A stretch of 64,000 nucleotides of DNA from Prescottella equi (GTDB taxonomy: Bacteria > Actinomycetota > Actinomycetes > Mycobacteriales > Mycobacteriaceae), in assembly GCF_002094305.1 (NCBI RefSeq), contig NZ_LWTX01000001.1, positions 806,001 through 870,000 on the forward strand, written 5' to 3'. Under the pieces are notes generated by a model, which did not search any database, was not told the DNA's origin, and saw only the letters and a program-made list of their open reading frames with translations. Of the stretch, positions 27,971-37,830 are shown piece by piece. Position numbers and translations under genes: made by a program. Each line of letters starts with the position of its first letter. The stretch's first letter is position 1.

Positions 27971-28005
27971 CTCGGGCCCTTCCGCTTCCGGCGGGAGGGC
28001 CCGAG
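27971..28005. terminator. Bidirectional terminator between ilvE and cobS
   Basis: Stem ctcgggccct (27971-27980) / agggcccgag (27996-28005), with further inner pairing tccgc/gcggg around a small loop. It lies between convergent genes. Confidence 0.75.
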
Positions 28006-28016
28006 CGCGTCCGGGC

Positions 28017-28778
28017 TCAGGAACCGATCAGGAATCCTACGGCCGTCGCGGCGACCGTGAATTCGATCGCAGCCCCGAGCACATCGCCGTTGACGCCCGC
28101 GAAGCGGCGGACACAGTGCCGAACCAGCAGTATCGCCCCGGTGAGGGCGACGACGATCACGAGCGGGCCCTGCCACCACCGGTCCGGGACGGCCCACAGC
28201 GCCGCGACCGCTGCCGCTGCGCCCCACACCGCGGCCGTCCACGCCGGTTGCGAATCCGCCACCAACGCGCCGAAACCGCTCGGGCTCGACGCGGGAATGC
28301 CGCGGCGACAGGCGAAGACGGCCGATACGCGTCCGGTCGCGACGGCGACCGCCACCGCGATCCAGGCGCCGCCCGCGCCCAGCGAACCGAACGCGAGCGC
28401 CTGCACGCCGATGGTGACGATCAACGCGGCCACCCCGAACGGTCCGGCGCCCCCGCTGCGCATCACCTCGCGCGCTCGCTCCGGCGGGCCGTAACAGCCC
28501 AGGCCGTCGGCGGTGTCGGCGAGACCGTCGACGTGCATCCCGCGGGTCGACACGGCCAGCGCGCCGACCGTGAGCAGTCCCGCCAGTGCCGGGTCGAGTC
28601 CGGCCCACACCAGCACCCACAGCACGGCGACGGCGCCCGCACCGAGCAGCGCCCCGACCACCGGCGCCGCGCCGATGGCCGCCCGCCCTTCGGCGCGGCC
28701 GATCTCGCGCGGGCCGCGCACCGGTAGCACCGTGAGCCAGGACAGTGCCGTCGACAGCCCGGCGACCGCGGCGCGCAC
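28017..28778 (-). CDS. cobS: Adenosylcobinamide-GDP ribazoletransferase (cobalamin synthase)
   Basis: A 253-residue membrane enzyme joining adenosylcobinamide-GDP and alpha-ribazole. Landmarks: FLTVLPV-like LSWLTVLPVRGP at the start, STRGMHVDGLADTADGLG (the conserved acidic motif), FGVAALI and FAGVNGDVLGAAIEFT. Several transmembrane helices are evident. The GTG start at 28778 lies 2 bp after the cobT stop; the only frame extensions upstream are arginine-rich antisense-like sequence. Operon order on the minus strand is cobU, cobT, cobS. Confidence 0.92.
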   Translation of the reverse strand: MRAAVAGLSTALSWLTVLPVRGPREIGRAEGRAAIGAAPVVGALLGAGAVAVLWVLVWAGLDPALAGLLTVGALAVSTRGMHVDGLADTADGLGCYGPPERAREVMRSGGAGPFGVAALIVTIGVQALAFGSLGAGGAWIAVAVAVATGRVSAVFACRRGIPASSPSGFGALVADSQPAWTAAVWGAAAAVAALWAVPDRWWQGPLVIVVALTGAILLVRHCVRRFAGVNGDVLGAAIEFTVAATAVGFLIGS

Positions 28779-28780
28779 GA

Positions 28781-29890
28781 TCAGTTCGATTCCGCTGCAG
28801 CGCCGTCGGGTTCGGGCTCGAGTTCGGTGTTGTTGCTCACCCCGGCGGAATCGAAGGTGGCCATGTGCGCGAGGGTCGCGACCGCGCCCTGCAGGATCGG
28901 CAGCGCCGCGACGGCGCCCGAGCCCTCGCCGAGACGCATGTCGAGGCCGAGGATCGGATCGAGACCCAGGTGCCGCAGCGCGATCGAATGTGCCGGTTCG
29001 GTGGAGCGGTGACCGGCCACCCACCACTCGCGCGCACCGGGGGCGAGCGCCTCCGCGACCACCGCGGAGGCGGTGACGACGAGGCCGTCGACGATCACCG
29101 GCGTCCTGCGCGCCGACGCCTGCGCCAGGAAGCCGGCCATGGCGGCCAGATCGGCGCCGGACACCGTGCGGAGCAGTCCCACCGCGTCGCGGACGTGGGG
29201 GCGCGCCCGACGCAGCGCGTCACGGATCGCGGCGGTCTTGCGCATCCACCCGGCGTCGTCGACGCCGGTGCCGCGACCGACCGCGGCGACGGGCTCGGTG
29301 TCGGTGAGCGCGGCGATGAGGACCGTCGCGGGCGTGGTGTTCCCGATGCCCATCTCGCCGGCGATGAGCAGGTCCGCGCCCGAGTCGATCTCCTCGTCGG
29401 CGATCGCGCGTCCGGCCGCGACGGCGCGCAGCGTCTCCTCGTGCGTGAGCGCGTCCTCGCGGTCGATCGACCCCGACGAGCGGCGGATCTTGTACGCCGA
29501 CACGACCGGATCGGTATCGGCGTCGACGGACAGGTCGACGACGCGCACCGACGCGCCCGCGACGTCCGCGAGCACGTTCACGGCCGCACCGCCGCCCTGG
29601 ATGTTCGCGACCATCTGCGCGGTCACCTCGGGCGGGTACGCGGACACCCCGCCGCGGGCGATGCCGTGGTCGCCGGCGAACACCACCACGCGTGGGCGGG
29701 CGAAGATATGCGGGGGGCACACGCCCTGGCAGGCCGCGGCCCACACCGACAGTTCCTCGAGGCGGCCGAGGGCGCCGGTCGGCTTCGTCAGCATCGACTG
29801 ACGGGCCAGTGCCTGCTCCCGCACCCCGGCGTCCGGCGGGGTGAGCGGCTCGTAGAGTGGAGCGGACGGGCTCACGGGTTCGCTTGTCAC
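28781..29890 (-). CDS. cobT: Nicotinate-nucleotide:dimethylbenzimidazole phosphoribosyltransferase
   Basis: A 369-residue enzyme activating dimethylbenzimidazole as the lower ligand of cobalamin. Landmarks: [76 protein letters not shown] and [21 protein letters not shown] 29890 lies 1 bp from the cobU stop. It acts in the cytoplasm, supplying alpha-ribazole phosphate to CobS. All three nucleotide-loop assembly genes are together here, whereas corrin-ring genes are not in the window. Confidence 0.96.
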   Translation of the reverse strand: MTSEPVSPSAPLYEPLTPPDAGVREQALARQSMLTKPTGALGRLEELSVWAAACQGVCPPHIFARPRVVVFAGDHGIARGGVSAYPPEVTAQMVANIQGGGAAVNVLADVAGASVRVVDLSVDADTDPVVSAYKIRRSSGSIDREDALTHEETLRAVAAGRAIADEEIDSGADLLIAGEMGIGNTTPATVLIAALTDTEPVAAVGRGTGVDDAGWMRKTAAIRDALRRARPHVRDAVGLLRTVSGADLAAMAGFLAQASARRTPVIVDGLVVTASAVVAEALAPGAREWWVAGHRSTEPAHSIALRHLGLDPILGLDMRLGEGSGAVAALPILQGAVATLAHMATFDSAGVSNNTELEPEPDGAAAESN

Positions 29891-29891
29891 G

Positions 29892-30500
29892 CTAAGCCTT
29901 TCGTATCGGCGCGGGTCGTTTGAGGATCAGGGGGAGGCCGGCGACCACGAGGATCACGTCGTCGCACACATCGGCCAGGCGGGCGTTGAGGGCGCCGAGC
30001 TCGTCGCGAAACAACCGCCCCGAGCGGTGCTCGGGGATCACGCCCATGCCCACCTCGGGACTCACCAGCAGCAGCCGATCTCCGTATGACGCGACAGCGT
30101 CGACGAGTCCGTCGGTGCGGCTCGCGATCGTCCCGCGGGGAGCGTCCCAGGCGTCGGCGTCGTCCAGTTCGGCGGTGATCCACGTCCCGAGGTCGTCGAC
30201 CAACGTCGGGGGGTGCGGGCCGGGGGCGCTCAGCACGGCGACGAGGCTGCCGTCGTGCCCGGTCTCGACCGTCGACCACGCATCGGGGCGGCGTCGGCGA
30301 TGTTGATCGATGCGGGCGTCCCAGTCCCGGTCGTCCGCGTAGCGGCGCGCCGTGGCCACGTACCGGACGTGCGTGCCGGGGGCGAGGTCGTCGAGCAGGC
30401 CCTCCGCATGTGCCGACTTGCCGGACCGCGCGCCGCCGAGCACGAGGGTGCGCCGGGCACGGGACGAATCGGGGGAGGGCACGAGGGTAGACGCTACCAA
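29892..30500 (-). CDS. cobU: Adenosylcobinamide kinase/guanylyltransferase
   Basis: Up to 202 residues; the frame opens with TTG at 30500, and a GTG at 30482 is an equally good or better start. The P-loop [15 protein letters not shown] is near the N-terminus. [22 protein letters not shown] follows, matching the conserved T/A-R-x-H region of Cob[16 protein letters not shown] and [27 protein letters not shown] are strong family signatures. It phosphorylates adenosylcobinamide and forms adenosylcobinamide-GDP for CobS. First gene of the cobUTS operon; a hairpin at 30506-30540 ends the upstream transcript. Confidence 0.92.
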   Translation of the reverse strand: MVASTLVPSPDSSRARRTLVLGGARSGKSAHAEGLLDDLAPGTHVRYVATARRYADDRDWDARIDQHRRRRPDAWSTVETGHDGSLVAVLSAPGPHPPTLVDDLGTWITAELDDADAWDAPRGTIASRTDGLVDAVASYGDRLLLVSPEVGMGVIPEHRSGRLFRDELGALNARLADVCDDVILVVAGLPLILKRPAPIRKA

Positions 30501-30505
30501 CCGCG

Positions 30506-30540
30506 TCGGGCCGGTCCCCGCAGTGCGAGGACCGGCCCGA
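30506..30540 (-). terminator. Terminator after the DUF3043 gene
   Basis: 12-bp stem tcgggccggtcc (30506-30517) / ggaccggcccga (30529-30540) with an 11-nt loop, just downstream of the minus-strand gene ending at 30553. Confidence 0.78.
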
Positions 30541-30552
30541 GACGCAGGTGGA

Positions 30553-31233
30553 TCAGACGGCGTCGCCCGGCTTGACCCGGGGTGCCGGTGCGCGCATCTT
30601 CCGGATCTGTGACGCGCGGACGAAGGCGTACCAGCCGAGCTTGAAGCCCCCGTCGACGCTGTCCGGGTACCGCTCGCGGACCTTGTTGTTGATCATCCGG
30701 CCGAGGAAGTAGCCCTCGCCCGCCATGAACAGCATCATCACGAGCATCGCCAGTGTCACGTAGTTCTGGATGACGGGGCTCAGGAACATCGCCATGATCA
30801 GTACGAGGGCCAGCGGCATGAAGAGACCGACGAGGTTGCGGCGGCTGTCGACGAGATCGCGCGTGTAGGCGCGGACCGGACCCTTGTCACGCGGGAGCAG
30901 ATACTTCTCCTCGCCCGCGAGCATTCGGGCGCGGCGATTCGCGGACTCGGCGCGGCGCTCGGCGGCCGCGGCCTTGCGCTCCTCCTTGTTGCCGCGATTG
31001 GCCTTGCGGCGGGCGCGGGCTTCCTTGGAGGTGAGCGGAGCGGGCGCCACCGGACCGCGCTTCTTGGCCTCGGCCTCGCGCCGCTTCGGGGTCGGGCGGC
31101 CCTTGCCCGGCGTGGATGCGCCGGCGGCATCGGCCGTTCCCGGCTCGTCAGTGGTGGTCTCCGCGGTCGACTCGATGACCTCGACGTCGCGCTTGTCGGA
31201 ATTGTCGGAGTCGCCTCGGCGTAGCAGCTTCAC
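30553..31233 (-). CDS. DUF3043-type membrane protein
   Basis: A 226-residue protein with a long charged N-terminus (acid-rich to about residue 45, then Lys/Arg/Ala-rich with RARRKANRGNKEERKAAAAE). Two hydrophobic helices follow at about residues 133-153 (LVGLFMPLALVLIMAMFLSP) and 158-176. A basic C-terminal tail contains LGRMINNKVRERYPDS and LGWYAFVRASQIRKMR. It matches the conserved actinobacterial family represented by Rv2206. Function is unknown. Divergent from the glycerate kinase gene, 108 bp between starts. Confidence 0.85.
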   Translation of the reverse strand: MKLLRRGDSDNSDKRDVEVIESTAETTTDEPGTADAAGASTPGKGRPTPKRREAEAKKRGPVAPAPLTSKEARARRKANRGNKEERKAAAAERRAESANRRARMLAGEEKYLLPRDKGPVRAYTRDLVDSRRNLVGLFMPLALVLIMAMFLSPVIQNYVTLAMLVMMLFMAGEGYFLGRMINNKVRERYPDSVDGGFKLGWYAFVRASQIRKMRAPAPRVKPGDAV

Positions 31234-31341
31234 GTCACCAGGCTATGGGATAACTGCCGTGCAGTCGAAACCGACCACCCGTCGAACCGCCAGGACGCCT
31301 TCCGAAATGCCGAGGTCGGATGGCCGCCATACACTGCGCTG

Positions 31342-32430
31342 ATGCGCGTGCTCATCGCCCCCGACTCGTTCGGTGAAACCCTCACTGCGGTACAGGCGGC
31401 CGAGGCGATGGCGGCCGGATGGTCGGCCGCACGGCCCTCGGACACCGTCGTACTCGCACCGCAGTCCGACGGCGGCCCCGGGTTCGCCGATGTGATTTCG
31501 GCCACTGCCGGGGGGATGCGATCCGCGCGCGTGTCAGGGCCGCTCGGGCAGGCGGTCGAGGCGCGCTGGGTCCTCGCCGACGACGCCGCCTACATCGAAT
31601 CGGCCCAGGCGGTGGGGCTCGGGCTGCTCGCTGGGCCGCCCACCCGGACGACGTCCCTCGAGGCGCACAGCCGCGGCGTCGGCGAGTTGATCGCGGCGGC
31701 GGTCGACGCCGGCGCGCGCCGGATCGTCGTCGGACTCGGCGGGTCCTGCTGCACCGACGGCGGGCGCGGGATGATCGCCGCCCTCGGCGGTCCGGACGAG
31801 GCCGCGCGCCGACTCCGGGATGTGGAACTAGTCGCGGCCACCGACGTCGAGCATCCCCTGCTCGGCGTGCACGGGGCCGCCCACGTGTTCGGCCCGCAGA
31901 AGGGCGCCGACGCGTCCGCGATCGAGCTTCTCGAGCAGCGCAACGCCGTTTGGGCAGGAGAATTGGCGCGGGCCTGCGGGCGCGACGTCGCCGACCTGCC
32001 CGGTGCCGGTGCGGCCGGTGGACTGGGCGCGGCGCTGCTCGCGCTCGGCGCCGTGCGCGAATCGGGGGCTGAGGTGGTGGCCGCGTGCACCGGTCAGGGC
32101 GATCAGCTCGCGGATTCCGACGTCGTGCTGACCGGTGAGGGCCGGTTCGACCACCAGTCCCTGCGCGGCAAACTCGTCACCACGCTCGCCGCCGCGGCCC
32201 GGCGCGGGGGAGTGCCGACGGTGGTTCTCGCGGGGCAGGTCGCGGTGGATCCGGACACCGCAGCCGAGGCCGGCATCGTCGCGGCGTTCTCGGTGGCGGA
32301 GTTCGCGGGCTCGGTCGAGCGAGCCATGACAGAGGCCGCCAGCCGGCTCGAGGCTCTGACGTCGTGCGTCGCCGACCGATGGCGCGGCCCGTCGAGCGCT
32401 GTGTGGATCGCCCCGATACATGAGGAATAG
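31342..32430 (+). CDS. Glycerate kinase
   Basis: A 362-residue member of the GlxK/GarK glycerate kinase family, producing phosphoglycerate from glycerate with ATP. It starts MRVLIAPDSFGETLTAVQAAEAMAAGW, the usual KDSFK-like opening with the lysine replaced by glycine (DSFGE). Other landmarks: PQSDGGPGFADV, VVGLGGSCCTDGGRGMI (normally GGSATNDGG), HVFGPQKGAD and VVLTGEGRFDHQSLRGKL. The altered opening and Gly-rich motifs may mean a changed substrate, but mycobacterial Rv2205c is annotated the same way. No glyoxylate genes are nearby. Confidence 0.88.
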   Translation: MRVLIAPDSFGETLTAVQAAEAMAAGWSAARPSDTVVLAPQSDGGPGFADVISATAGGMRSARVSGPLGQAVEARWVLADDAAYIESAQAVGLGLLAGPPTRTTSLEAHSRGVGELIAAAVDAGARRIVVGLGGSCCTDGGRGMIAALGGPDEAARRLRDVELVAATDVEHPLLGVHGAAHVFGPQKGADASAIELLEQRNAVWAGELARACGRDVADLPGAGAAGGLGAALLALGAVRESGAEVVAACTGQGDQLADSDVVLTGEGRFDHQSLRGKLVTTLAAAARRGGVPTVVLAGQVAVDPDTAAEAGIVAAFSVAEFAGSVERAMTEAASRLEALTSCVADRWRGPSSAVWIAPIHEE

Positions 32431-32489
32431 CAGCGCGGAGAGTACCGTTGAAGCGATCACGGGTTTGATACGAGCGACAGGGAGAGCCC

Positions 32490-32840
32490 ATGACTGTGCA
32501 GAACGAGACGGCCACGCACGGCGTCACGATGACCGAGGCCGCGTCCTCCAAGGCGAAGGCGCTGCTCGATCAGGAGGGACGCGACGACCTCGCGCTGCGC
32601 ATCGCCGTGCAGCCCGGTGGCTGTGCCGGCCTGCGGTACCAGCTGTTCTTCGACGACCGCAGCCTCGACGGTGACCTCGTCGTCGACTTCGGTGGCGTCA
32701 ACCTCGCCGTCGATCGCATGAGCGCCCCCTACGTCGAGGGCGCCTCCATCGACTTCGTCGACACCATCGAGAAGCAGGGCTTCACGATCGACAACCCGAA
32801 CGCCACGGGGTCCTGCGCCTGCGGCGACTCGTTCAACTGA
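32490..32840 (+). CDS. erpA: A-type iron-sulfur cluster carrier (HesB/IscA/ErpA)
   Basis: A 116-residue scaffold/carrier that delivers Fe-S clusters to apoproteins. The three conserved cysteines are present: one in QPGGCAGLRYQLFFDD and two in the C-terminal GSCACGDSFN. ATG 32490 is preceded by gggaga. It matches Rv2204c, which lies beside asnB/adoK and near qcr/cta genes in mycobacteria. The QcrA Rieske protein and LipA in this window are possible clients, though this is inference. Followed by a terminator. Confidence 0.93.
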   Translation: MTVQNETATHGVTMTEAASSKAKALLDQEGRDDLALRIAVQPGGCAGLRYQLFFDDRSLDGDLVVDFGGVNLAVDRMSAPYVEGASIDFVDTIEKQGFTIDNPNATGSCACGDSFN

Positions 32841-32865
32841 GTCCCGAACAACCTTCTCGACGCAC

Positions 32866-32906
32866 TCTGACGCGGAGTCTGCCTCACCGGCGGGCTCCGC
32901 GTCAGA
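32866..32906 (+). terminator. Terminator after erpA
   Basis: 12-bp stem tctgacgcggag (32866-32877) / ctccgcgtcaga (32895-32906) with a 17-nt loop, 26 bp past the erpA stop and before the next plus-strand gene. Confidence 0.75.
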
Positions 32907-32935
32907 CTGCGTTGCGCCCCCGACTGGCGTCCTGA

Positions 32936-33940
<1,005 letters not shown>

Positions 33941-33943
<3 letters not shown>

Positions 33944-34015
33944 GGCGGCTACGCCGCCCGTGCGCCTTTTTGGTAGTACCAGCTACCGAAAAGGCGCACG
34001 GGCGCGGAGCGCCTA
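33941..34015. repeat. Repeat family B copy 2, bidirectional terminator
   Basis: A 75-bp element between convergent adoK and asnB, nearly the same as that at 23979-24052. Core arm cccgtgcgcctttttggtag, short loop, then ctaccgaaaaggcgcacggg, flanked by ggcggctacgcc and ggcgcggagcgcc. TAA of adoK and the complement of the asnB TAG stop form its two ends. Confidence 0.82.
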
Positions 34016-35938
34016 CAGGCTGACCGGGTACACCGGCTCCTGAATCTGCGGCACGATGCGCTTCTCGACGAAGATCCCGTGCCACACCATGAAGCACAGA
34101 ACCGTCCACAGCCGGCGGCTGTGATCCGACGTCCCCGCGCGGTGCTCGTTCAGCATCCGGGTGACGGCCGCCTTGTCGAAGATGTGATCGGTACCCGACT
34201 CGGCGATCTGCTGGTGCGCCCAGTCGAACAGCTCGGTGCCGGCCAGCCAGTGCCGCAACGGGACCGGGAAGCCCAGCTTGGCGCGATGGAGCACGTGCGG
34301 CGGCACGATGCCCTCGAGCGCCTGCCGCAGCGCGTACTTCGTCGTGGTCTTCGTGATCTTCTGATCCAGCGGCACACGCGAAGCGACGTCGAACACCTCG
34401 GGGTCGAGGAACGGCACCCGCAGCTCGAGCGAGTTCGCCATCGTCATCTTGTCGGCCTTGACCAGGATGTCGCCGCGCAGCCATGTGAACAGGTCCAGGT
34501 GCTGCATGCGCGCCACCGGATCCCAGTCCCGCGACTGCGCGTAGATGGGTGCGGTGACGTCCTGATGCGTCCACTCCGGGCGGAAGTCGCGCAGCACCGC
34601 CCTCAGCTGGGCGTCGTTGAAGCTGCGCGCGTTGCCGTAGTAGCGCTCCTCGAGCGTCATCGAGCCGCGGCTCAGCAGGCTCTTGCCGCGGGTGCCGTCC
34701 GGGATGCGCTCGGACAGCTTGCGGGCCGCCTTGCGCAGCGGTGCCGGCAGGTAGTCGAACGGCTTCAGCGACAGCGGTTCCCGGTAGATGGTGTAACCGC
34801 CGAACAGCTCGTCCGCGCCCTCGCCGGAGAGCACCACCTTGACGTGCTTGCGCGCCTCCTTCGCCACGAACCAGAGGGGAACGAGGGCGGGGTCGGCGAC
34901 CGGATCGTCCAGATACCAGATGATCTCGGGGATCGCGGCCGCGAACTCGGCGGGGGAGACGACCTTGACCACGTGCCGTGCACCGATCGCCGCCGCGGAC
35001 TCGGCCGCGACGTCCACCTCCGAGTAGCCCTCGCGCTCGAACCCGGTGGTGAAGGTGATCAGGTTCGGGTTGTGCCGCATCGCGAGCGCCGCGATCGCGG
35101 TGGAGTCGATGCCGCCCGACAGGAACGAGCCCACGGTGACGTCGGCGCGCATGTGCTTGGCCACCGAGTCCTCGAGGGCCTCCGCGATCTCGCGATAGCG
35201 GGACGCCTCGCTGCCGGGCGCGAACGGGACCGCCGGGAAGGTCGGCGTGAAGTAGCGCGTGGTCTCGGGCGCCTTGCCCGGCGTCAGGCGCGCGTAGCAC
35301 CCGGATTCCAGTCGGCGGATCTCGGCGTGCAGCGTCTCGGGTTCCGGGACGTACTGGAGCACCGTGTAGTGCTCTGTCGCGCGCGGATCGAGGTCGGTGT
35401 CGATGCCGATGACGTCGGCCAGCTCGAGCAGACTCTTCTTCTCGCTGCCGAACGCGGTGCCGGCGGCGCCGGTCGCGATGAACAGCGGCTTGATGCCGAA
35501 GGGGTCGCGCGCCACGAACAGCTCGCGGGTCTCGGTGTCCCACACCGCGAACGCGAACATCCCGCGCAGCCGGCAGACGGCGTCGGCGCCCCAGTAGTGG
35601 AAGGCGGCGACAATGGCTTCGCTGTCGCCCTCGGTGCGGAACTGCGCGTCGTGGTCCTTCGCGAGCTCCGCTCGGATCTCGAGGTAGTTGTAGATCTCAC
35701 CGTTGAACGTGAGCGCGTACCGCTCGGGGTTCTCCGGCGGACCCCACCGCAGCGGCTGGTGCGAGTGTTCGATGTCGATGATCGACAGCCGGTTGAAACC
35801 GAAGATCAGGTCGTCGTCGTGCCACGTGCCGTGCTCGTCCGGGCCGCGATGGCGCAGGCAGTGCATGGCCGCATCGACGCGGGCGACGGCGTCGTCGCTG
35901 GTGCCGTCGGTGGTGAGTAGTCCGAGCAGTCCGCACAC
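34013..35938 (-). CDS. asnB: Asparagine synthetase, glutamine-hydrolysing
   Basis: A 641-residue class B enzyme. MCGLLGLL places the N-terminal nucleophile Cys2 of the GATase II domain (about 1-200, including LRHRGPDEHGTW, FGFNRLSIID, LTFNGEIYNY). The synthetase domain has the PPi motif SFLSGGIDSTAIAALA and LSGEGADELFGGY. It makes asparagine (or amidates an envelope target) using glutamine nitrogen. In Corynebacteriales the related LtsA/AsnB is needed for amidation of m-DAP in peptidoglycan, so this is a possible role; its position between adoK and ctaC matches Rv2201. Start ATG 35938. Confidence 0.94.
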   Translation of the reverse strand: MCGLLGLLTTDGTSDDAVARVDAAMHCLRHRGPDEHGTWHDDDLIFGFNRLSIIDIEHSHQPLRWGPPENPERYALTFNGEIYNYLEIRAELAKDHDAQFRTEGDSEAIVAAFHYWGADAVCRLRGMFAFAVWDTETRELFVARDPFGIKPLFIATGAAGTAFGSEKKSLLELADVIGIDTDLDPRATEHYTVLQYVPEPETLHAEIRRLESGCYARLTPGKAPETTRYFTPTFPAVPFAPGSEASRYREIAEALEDSVAKHMRADVTVGSFLSGGIDSTAIAALAMRHNPNLITFTTGFEREGYSEVDVAAESAAAIGARHVVKVVSPAEFAAAIPEIIWYLDDPVADPALVPLWFVAKEARKHVKVVLSGEGADELFGGYTIYREPLSLKPFDYLPAPLRKAARKLSERIPDGTRGKSLLSRGSMTLEERYYGNARSFNDAQLRAVLRDFRPEWTHQDVTAPIYAQSRDWDPVARMQHLDLFTWLRGDILVKADKMTMANSLELRVPFLDPEVFDVASRVPLDQKITKTTTKYALRQALEGIVPPHVLHRAKLGFPVPLRHWLAGTELFDWAHQQIAESGTDHIFDKAAVTRMLNEHRAGTSDHSRRLWTVLCFMVWHGIFVEKRIVPQIQEPVYPVSL

Positions 35939-36245
35939 GGCGTCCAGTACCTCGATTCAGAGTCGGTTGTCGGGCGGAGACCGGTGGTCCGCGGGGGCTC
36001 GCCGATTTCCCAGGAAAGTATGCCGCAGTTTCCGGAGGGGGACCGTCGCCGGACCGCGGGAGGTGGCCGCGATCTCAGCTGAATCCCAGGTAGGGCGCGT
36101 AGCGTGGAGGGCCATTGGTCCCGACTGCAACACGGGCGCCGACCCGACAGTGGAGGATCGGCGCCTTTGGTCTACGCTGCGTAGTAATTGGGCCTTCCCT
36201 TCGGGTGTGCCCTAGTGGAATTGCGGCGATCAGGAAGGCGTGAAC
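35939..36245. other. 307-bp divergent region between asnB and ctaC
   Basis: It must hold the promoters of asnB and ctaC. One hairpin stands out: ggcgccga (36135-36142) / tcggcgcc (36158-36165), followed by tttgg, like a terminator pointing toward ctaC about 80 bp before its start. The sequence after it (gtagtaattgggccttcccttcgggtgtgccc) can form a second small hairpin, so a leader or attenuator is possible. No known riboswitch was recognised. Confidence 0.5.
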
Positions 36246-37304
36246 GTGGCGCAAGGTCGGATCCTTCGGCGAGCCGGGCTGGCAGGCTCTTTGGGCATAG
36301 CTGCCATGCTGTTGTCGGGATGTTCAATCGACAACTCGGTGCTTCGCTTCGGGTGGCCCTCGGGAGTTACCCCGCAGGCAGAACGCATGCGCGAACTGTG
36401 GACGTGGTCGGTCATCGCCGCCCTCGTCATGGGTGTCATCGTGTGGGGCCTCACCTTCTGGGTGGTCGTGTTCCACCGCAAGAAGAAGGACTCGCCCGAG
36501 TTCCCCCGTCAGACGGCATACAACGTGCCGTTGGAGCTGTTCTACACGGCAGTTCCGTTCGTGATCATCGCTGTTCTCTTCTACTTCACGGTCGTGGTGC
36601 AGAACTACGTCACCGAGAAGAAGGACAACCCGAACGTGGTCGTCGACGTGACGGCCTACCAGTGGAACTGGAAGTTCGGCTACCGCAGCATCGATCTCGG
36701 TGACGGCGCCGCCAAGTACGACGGCATCGACCAGGCCGCTACCGAGGCCGCGCTGGCTGCGTCGAAGCCCGAAGGCGTCGACGAGCACGGCAAGGAGAAG
36801 ATCGGCGCGATCCACGGCAAGAACCCGCAGGACCTGTCCTACCTGGCGTACGACAAGATCGAGACCGTCGGCACCAGCAACGAGGTTCCGATCCTGGTGC
36901 TGCCGACCGGCAAGCGTATCGAGTTCGTCCTGGCGTCCTCCGACGTCATCCACTCCTTCTGGGTCCCGGAGTTCCTGTTCAAGCGTGACGTGAACCCGAA
37001 CCCCAAGGAGAACCACTCGGACAACGTCTTCCAGATCAGTGAGATCGAGAAGGAAGGCGCGTTCGTGGGCCGCTGCGCCGAGATGTGCGGCACCTTCCAC
37101 GCGATGATGAACTTCGAGGTCCGTGCAGTGACGCCGGAGAAGTTCGAGCAGTACATCCAGGCCCGTAAGTCGGTCGAAGAGGGCGGCAAGGGCATGAACA
37201 CCGGCGAGGCGCTGGCGTCGATCGGCGAGTCGCCCACCGCGACCTCGACCTCCCCGTTCTACACCGATCGCACCGTGCGCGAGGCATCGGCCAACGGGAA
37301 CTGA
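36246..37304 (+). CDS. ctaC: Cytochrome c oxidase subunit II
   Basis: A 352-residue subunit II of the aa3 oxidase. GTG 36246 is preferred to GTG 36240 because of spacing from AGGAAG at 36232-36237. The N-terminus has a lipobox (LLSGC), so the mature protein is a lipoprotein. Two transmembrane helices follow ([39 protein letters not shown]). The CuA domain contains [11 protein letters not shown] and [12 protein letters not shown] with the two cysteines, histidine and methionine ligands. Residues about 160-200 form a lineage-typical insertion. It is followed 35 bp later by ctaF. Confidence 0.96.
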   Translation: MAQGRILRRAGLAGSLGIAAMLLSGCSIDNSVLRFGWPSGVTPQAERMRELWTWSVIAALVMGVIVWGLTFWVVVFHRKKKDSPEFPRQTAYNVPLELFYTAVPFVIIAVLFYFTVVVQNYVTEKKDNPNVVVDVTAYQWNWKFGYRSIDLGDGAAKYDGIDQAATEAALAASKPEGVDEHGKEKIGAIHGKNPQDLSYLAYDKIETVGTSNEVPILVLPTGKRIEFVLASSDVIHSFWVPEFLFKRDVNPNPKENHSDNVFQISEIEKEGAFVGRCAEMCGTFHAMMNFEVRAVTPEKFEQYIQARKSVEEGGKGMNTGEALASIGESPTATSTSPFYTDRTVREASANGN

Positions 37305-37339
37305 CGCCCGAGAACCACTGACCAAGGACAAGAACTGAT

Positions 37340-37756
37340 ATGAAGATCGAAGCCAAGCTCTTCGAGATCCTGACGGTGTTCTTCATTCTCGTCGCGATCG
37401 TCTACGGTGTCTTCACCGCGATGTCGCGGACCGGAATCGAGTGGGCCGGCCTCACCGCGATCATCCTGTCGGCAGGCCTGAGCCTGATCGTCGGGACCTA
37501 CTTCCGCTTCGTGGCGCGTCGTCTCGACACCCGCCCCGAGGACTACGAAGAGGCCGAAATCTCCGACGGCTCGGGCGACCTGGGCTTCTTCAGCCCCGGC
37601 AGCTTCTGGCCGATCCTGCTGGCCGGTGCGGCCGCCTTCGCGGCCATCTCGCTGGCGTTCTTCCAGCCGTGGATGATCGTCGTGGCCGTGGTGCTGGTTC
37701 TCACCGCCGCCGCCGGCCTGGTCTTCGAGTACCACCTCGGACCCGAGAAGCACTAG
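37340..37756 (+). CDS. ctaF: Cytochrome c oxidase subunit IV (actinobacterial CtaF)
   Basis: A 138-residue membrane protein with four hydrophobic helices (residues about 7-27, 34-54, 85-103, 108-128). It starts [23 protein letters not shown] and contains [19 protein letters not shown], typical of the actinobacterial small oxidase subunit. It is part of the bcc-aa3 supercomplex. It is co-transcribed with ctaC and ended by a strong hairpin, and matches Rv2199c by order and size. Confidence 0.94.
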   Translation: MKIEAKLFEILTVFFILVAIVYGVFTAMSRTGIEWAGLTAIILSAGLSLIVGTYFRFVARRLDTRPEDYEEAEISDGSGDLGFFSPGSFWPILLAGAAAFAAISLAFFQPWMIVVAVVLVLTAAAGLVFEYHLGPEKH

Positions 37757-37776
37757 CGCTCACCTCAGAACGACGC

Positions 37777-37814
37777 CGAAGGCGCCGAACCCCCAGCCGG
37801 GTTCGGCGCCTTCG
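37777..37814. terminator. Bidirectional terminator after ctaF
   Basis: Perfect 16-bp stem cgaaggcgccgaaccc (37777-37792) / gggttcggcgccttcg (37799-37814) with a 6-nt loop, between ctaF and the convergent oxygenase gene. Confidence 0.88.
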
Positions 37815-37830
37815 CCGTTCTCGGGGCTTG

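Noticed and set aside
36240-36245. GTG 36240 as the ctaC start
   Set aside because: It is 2 nt from AGGAAG, too close for a ribosome-binding site; GTG 36246 has normal spacing.
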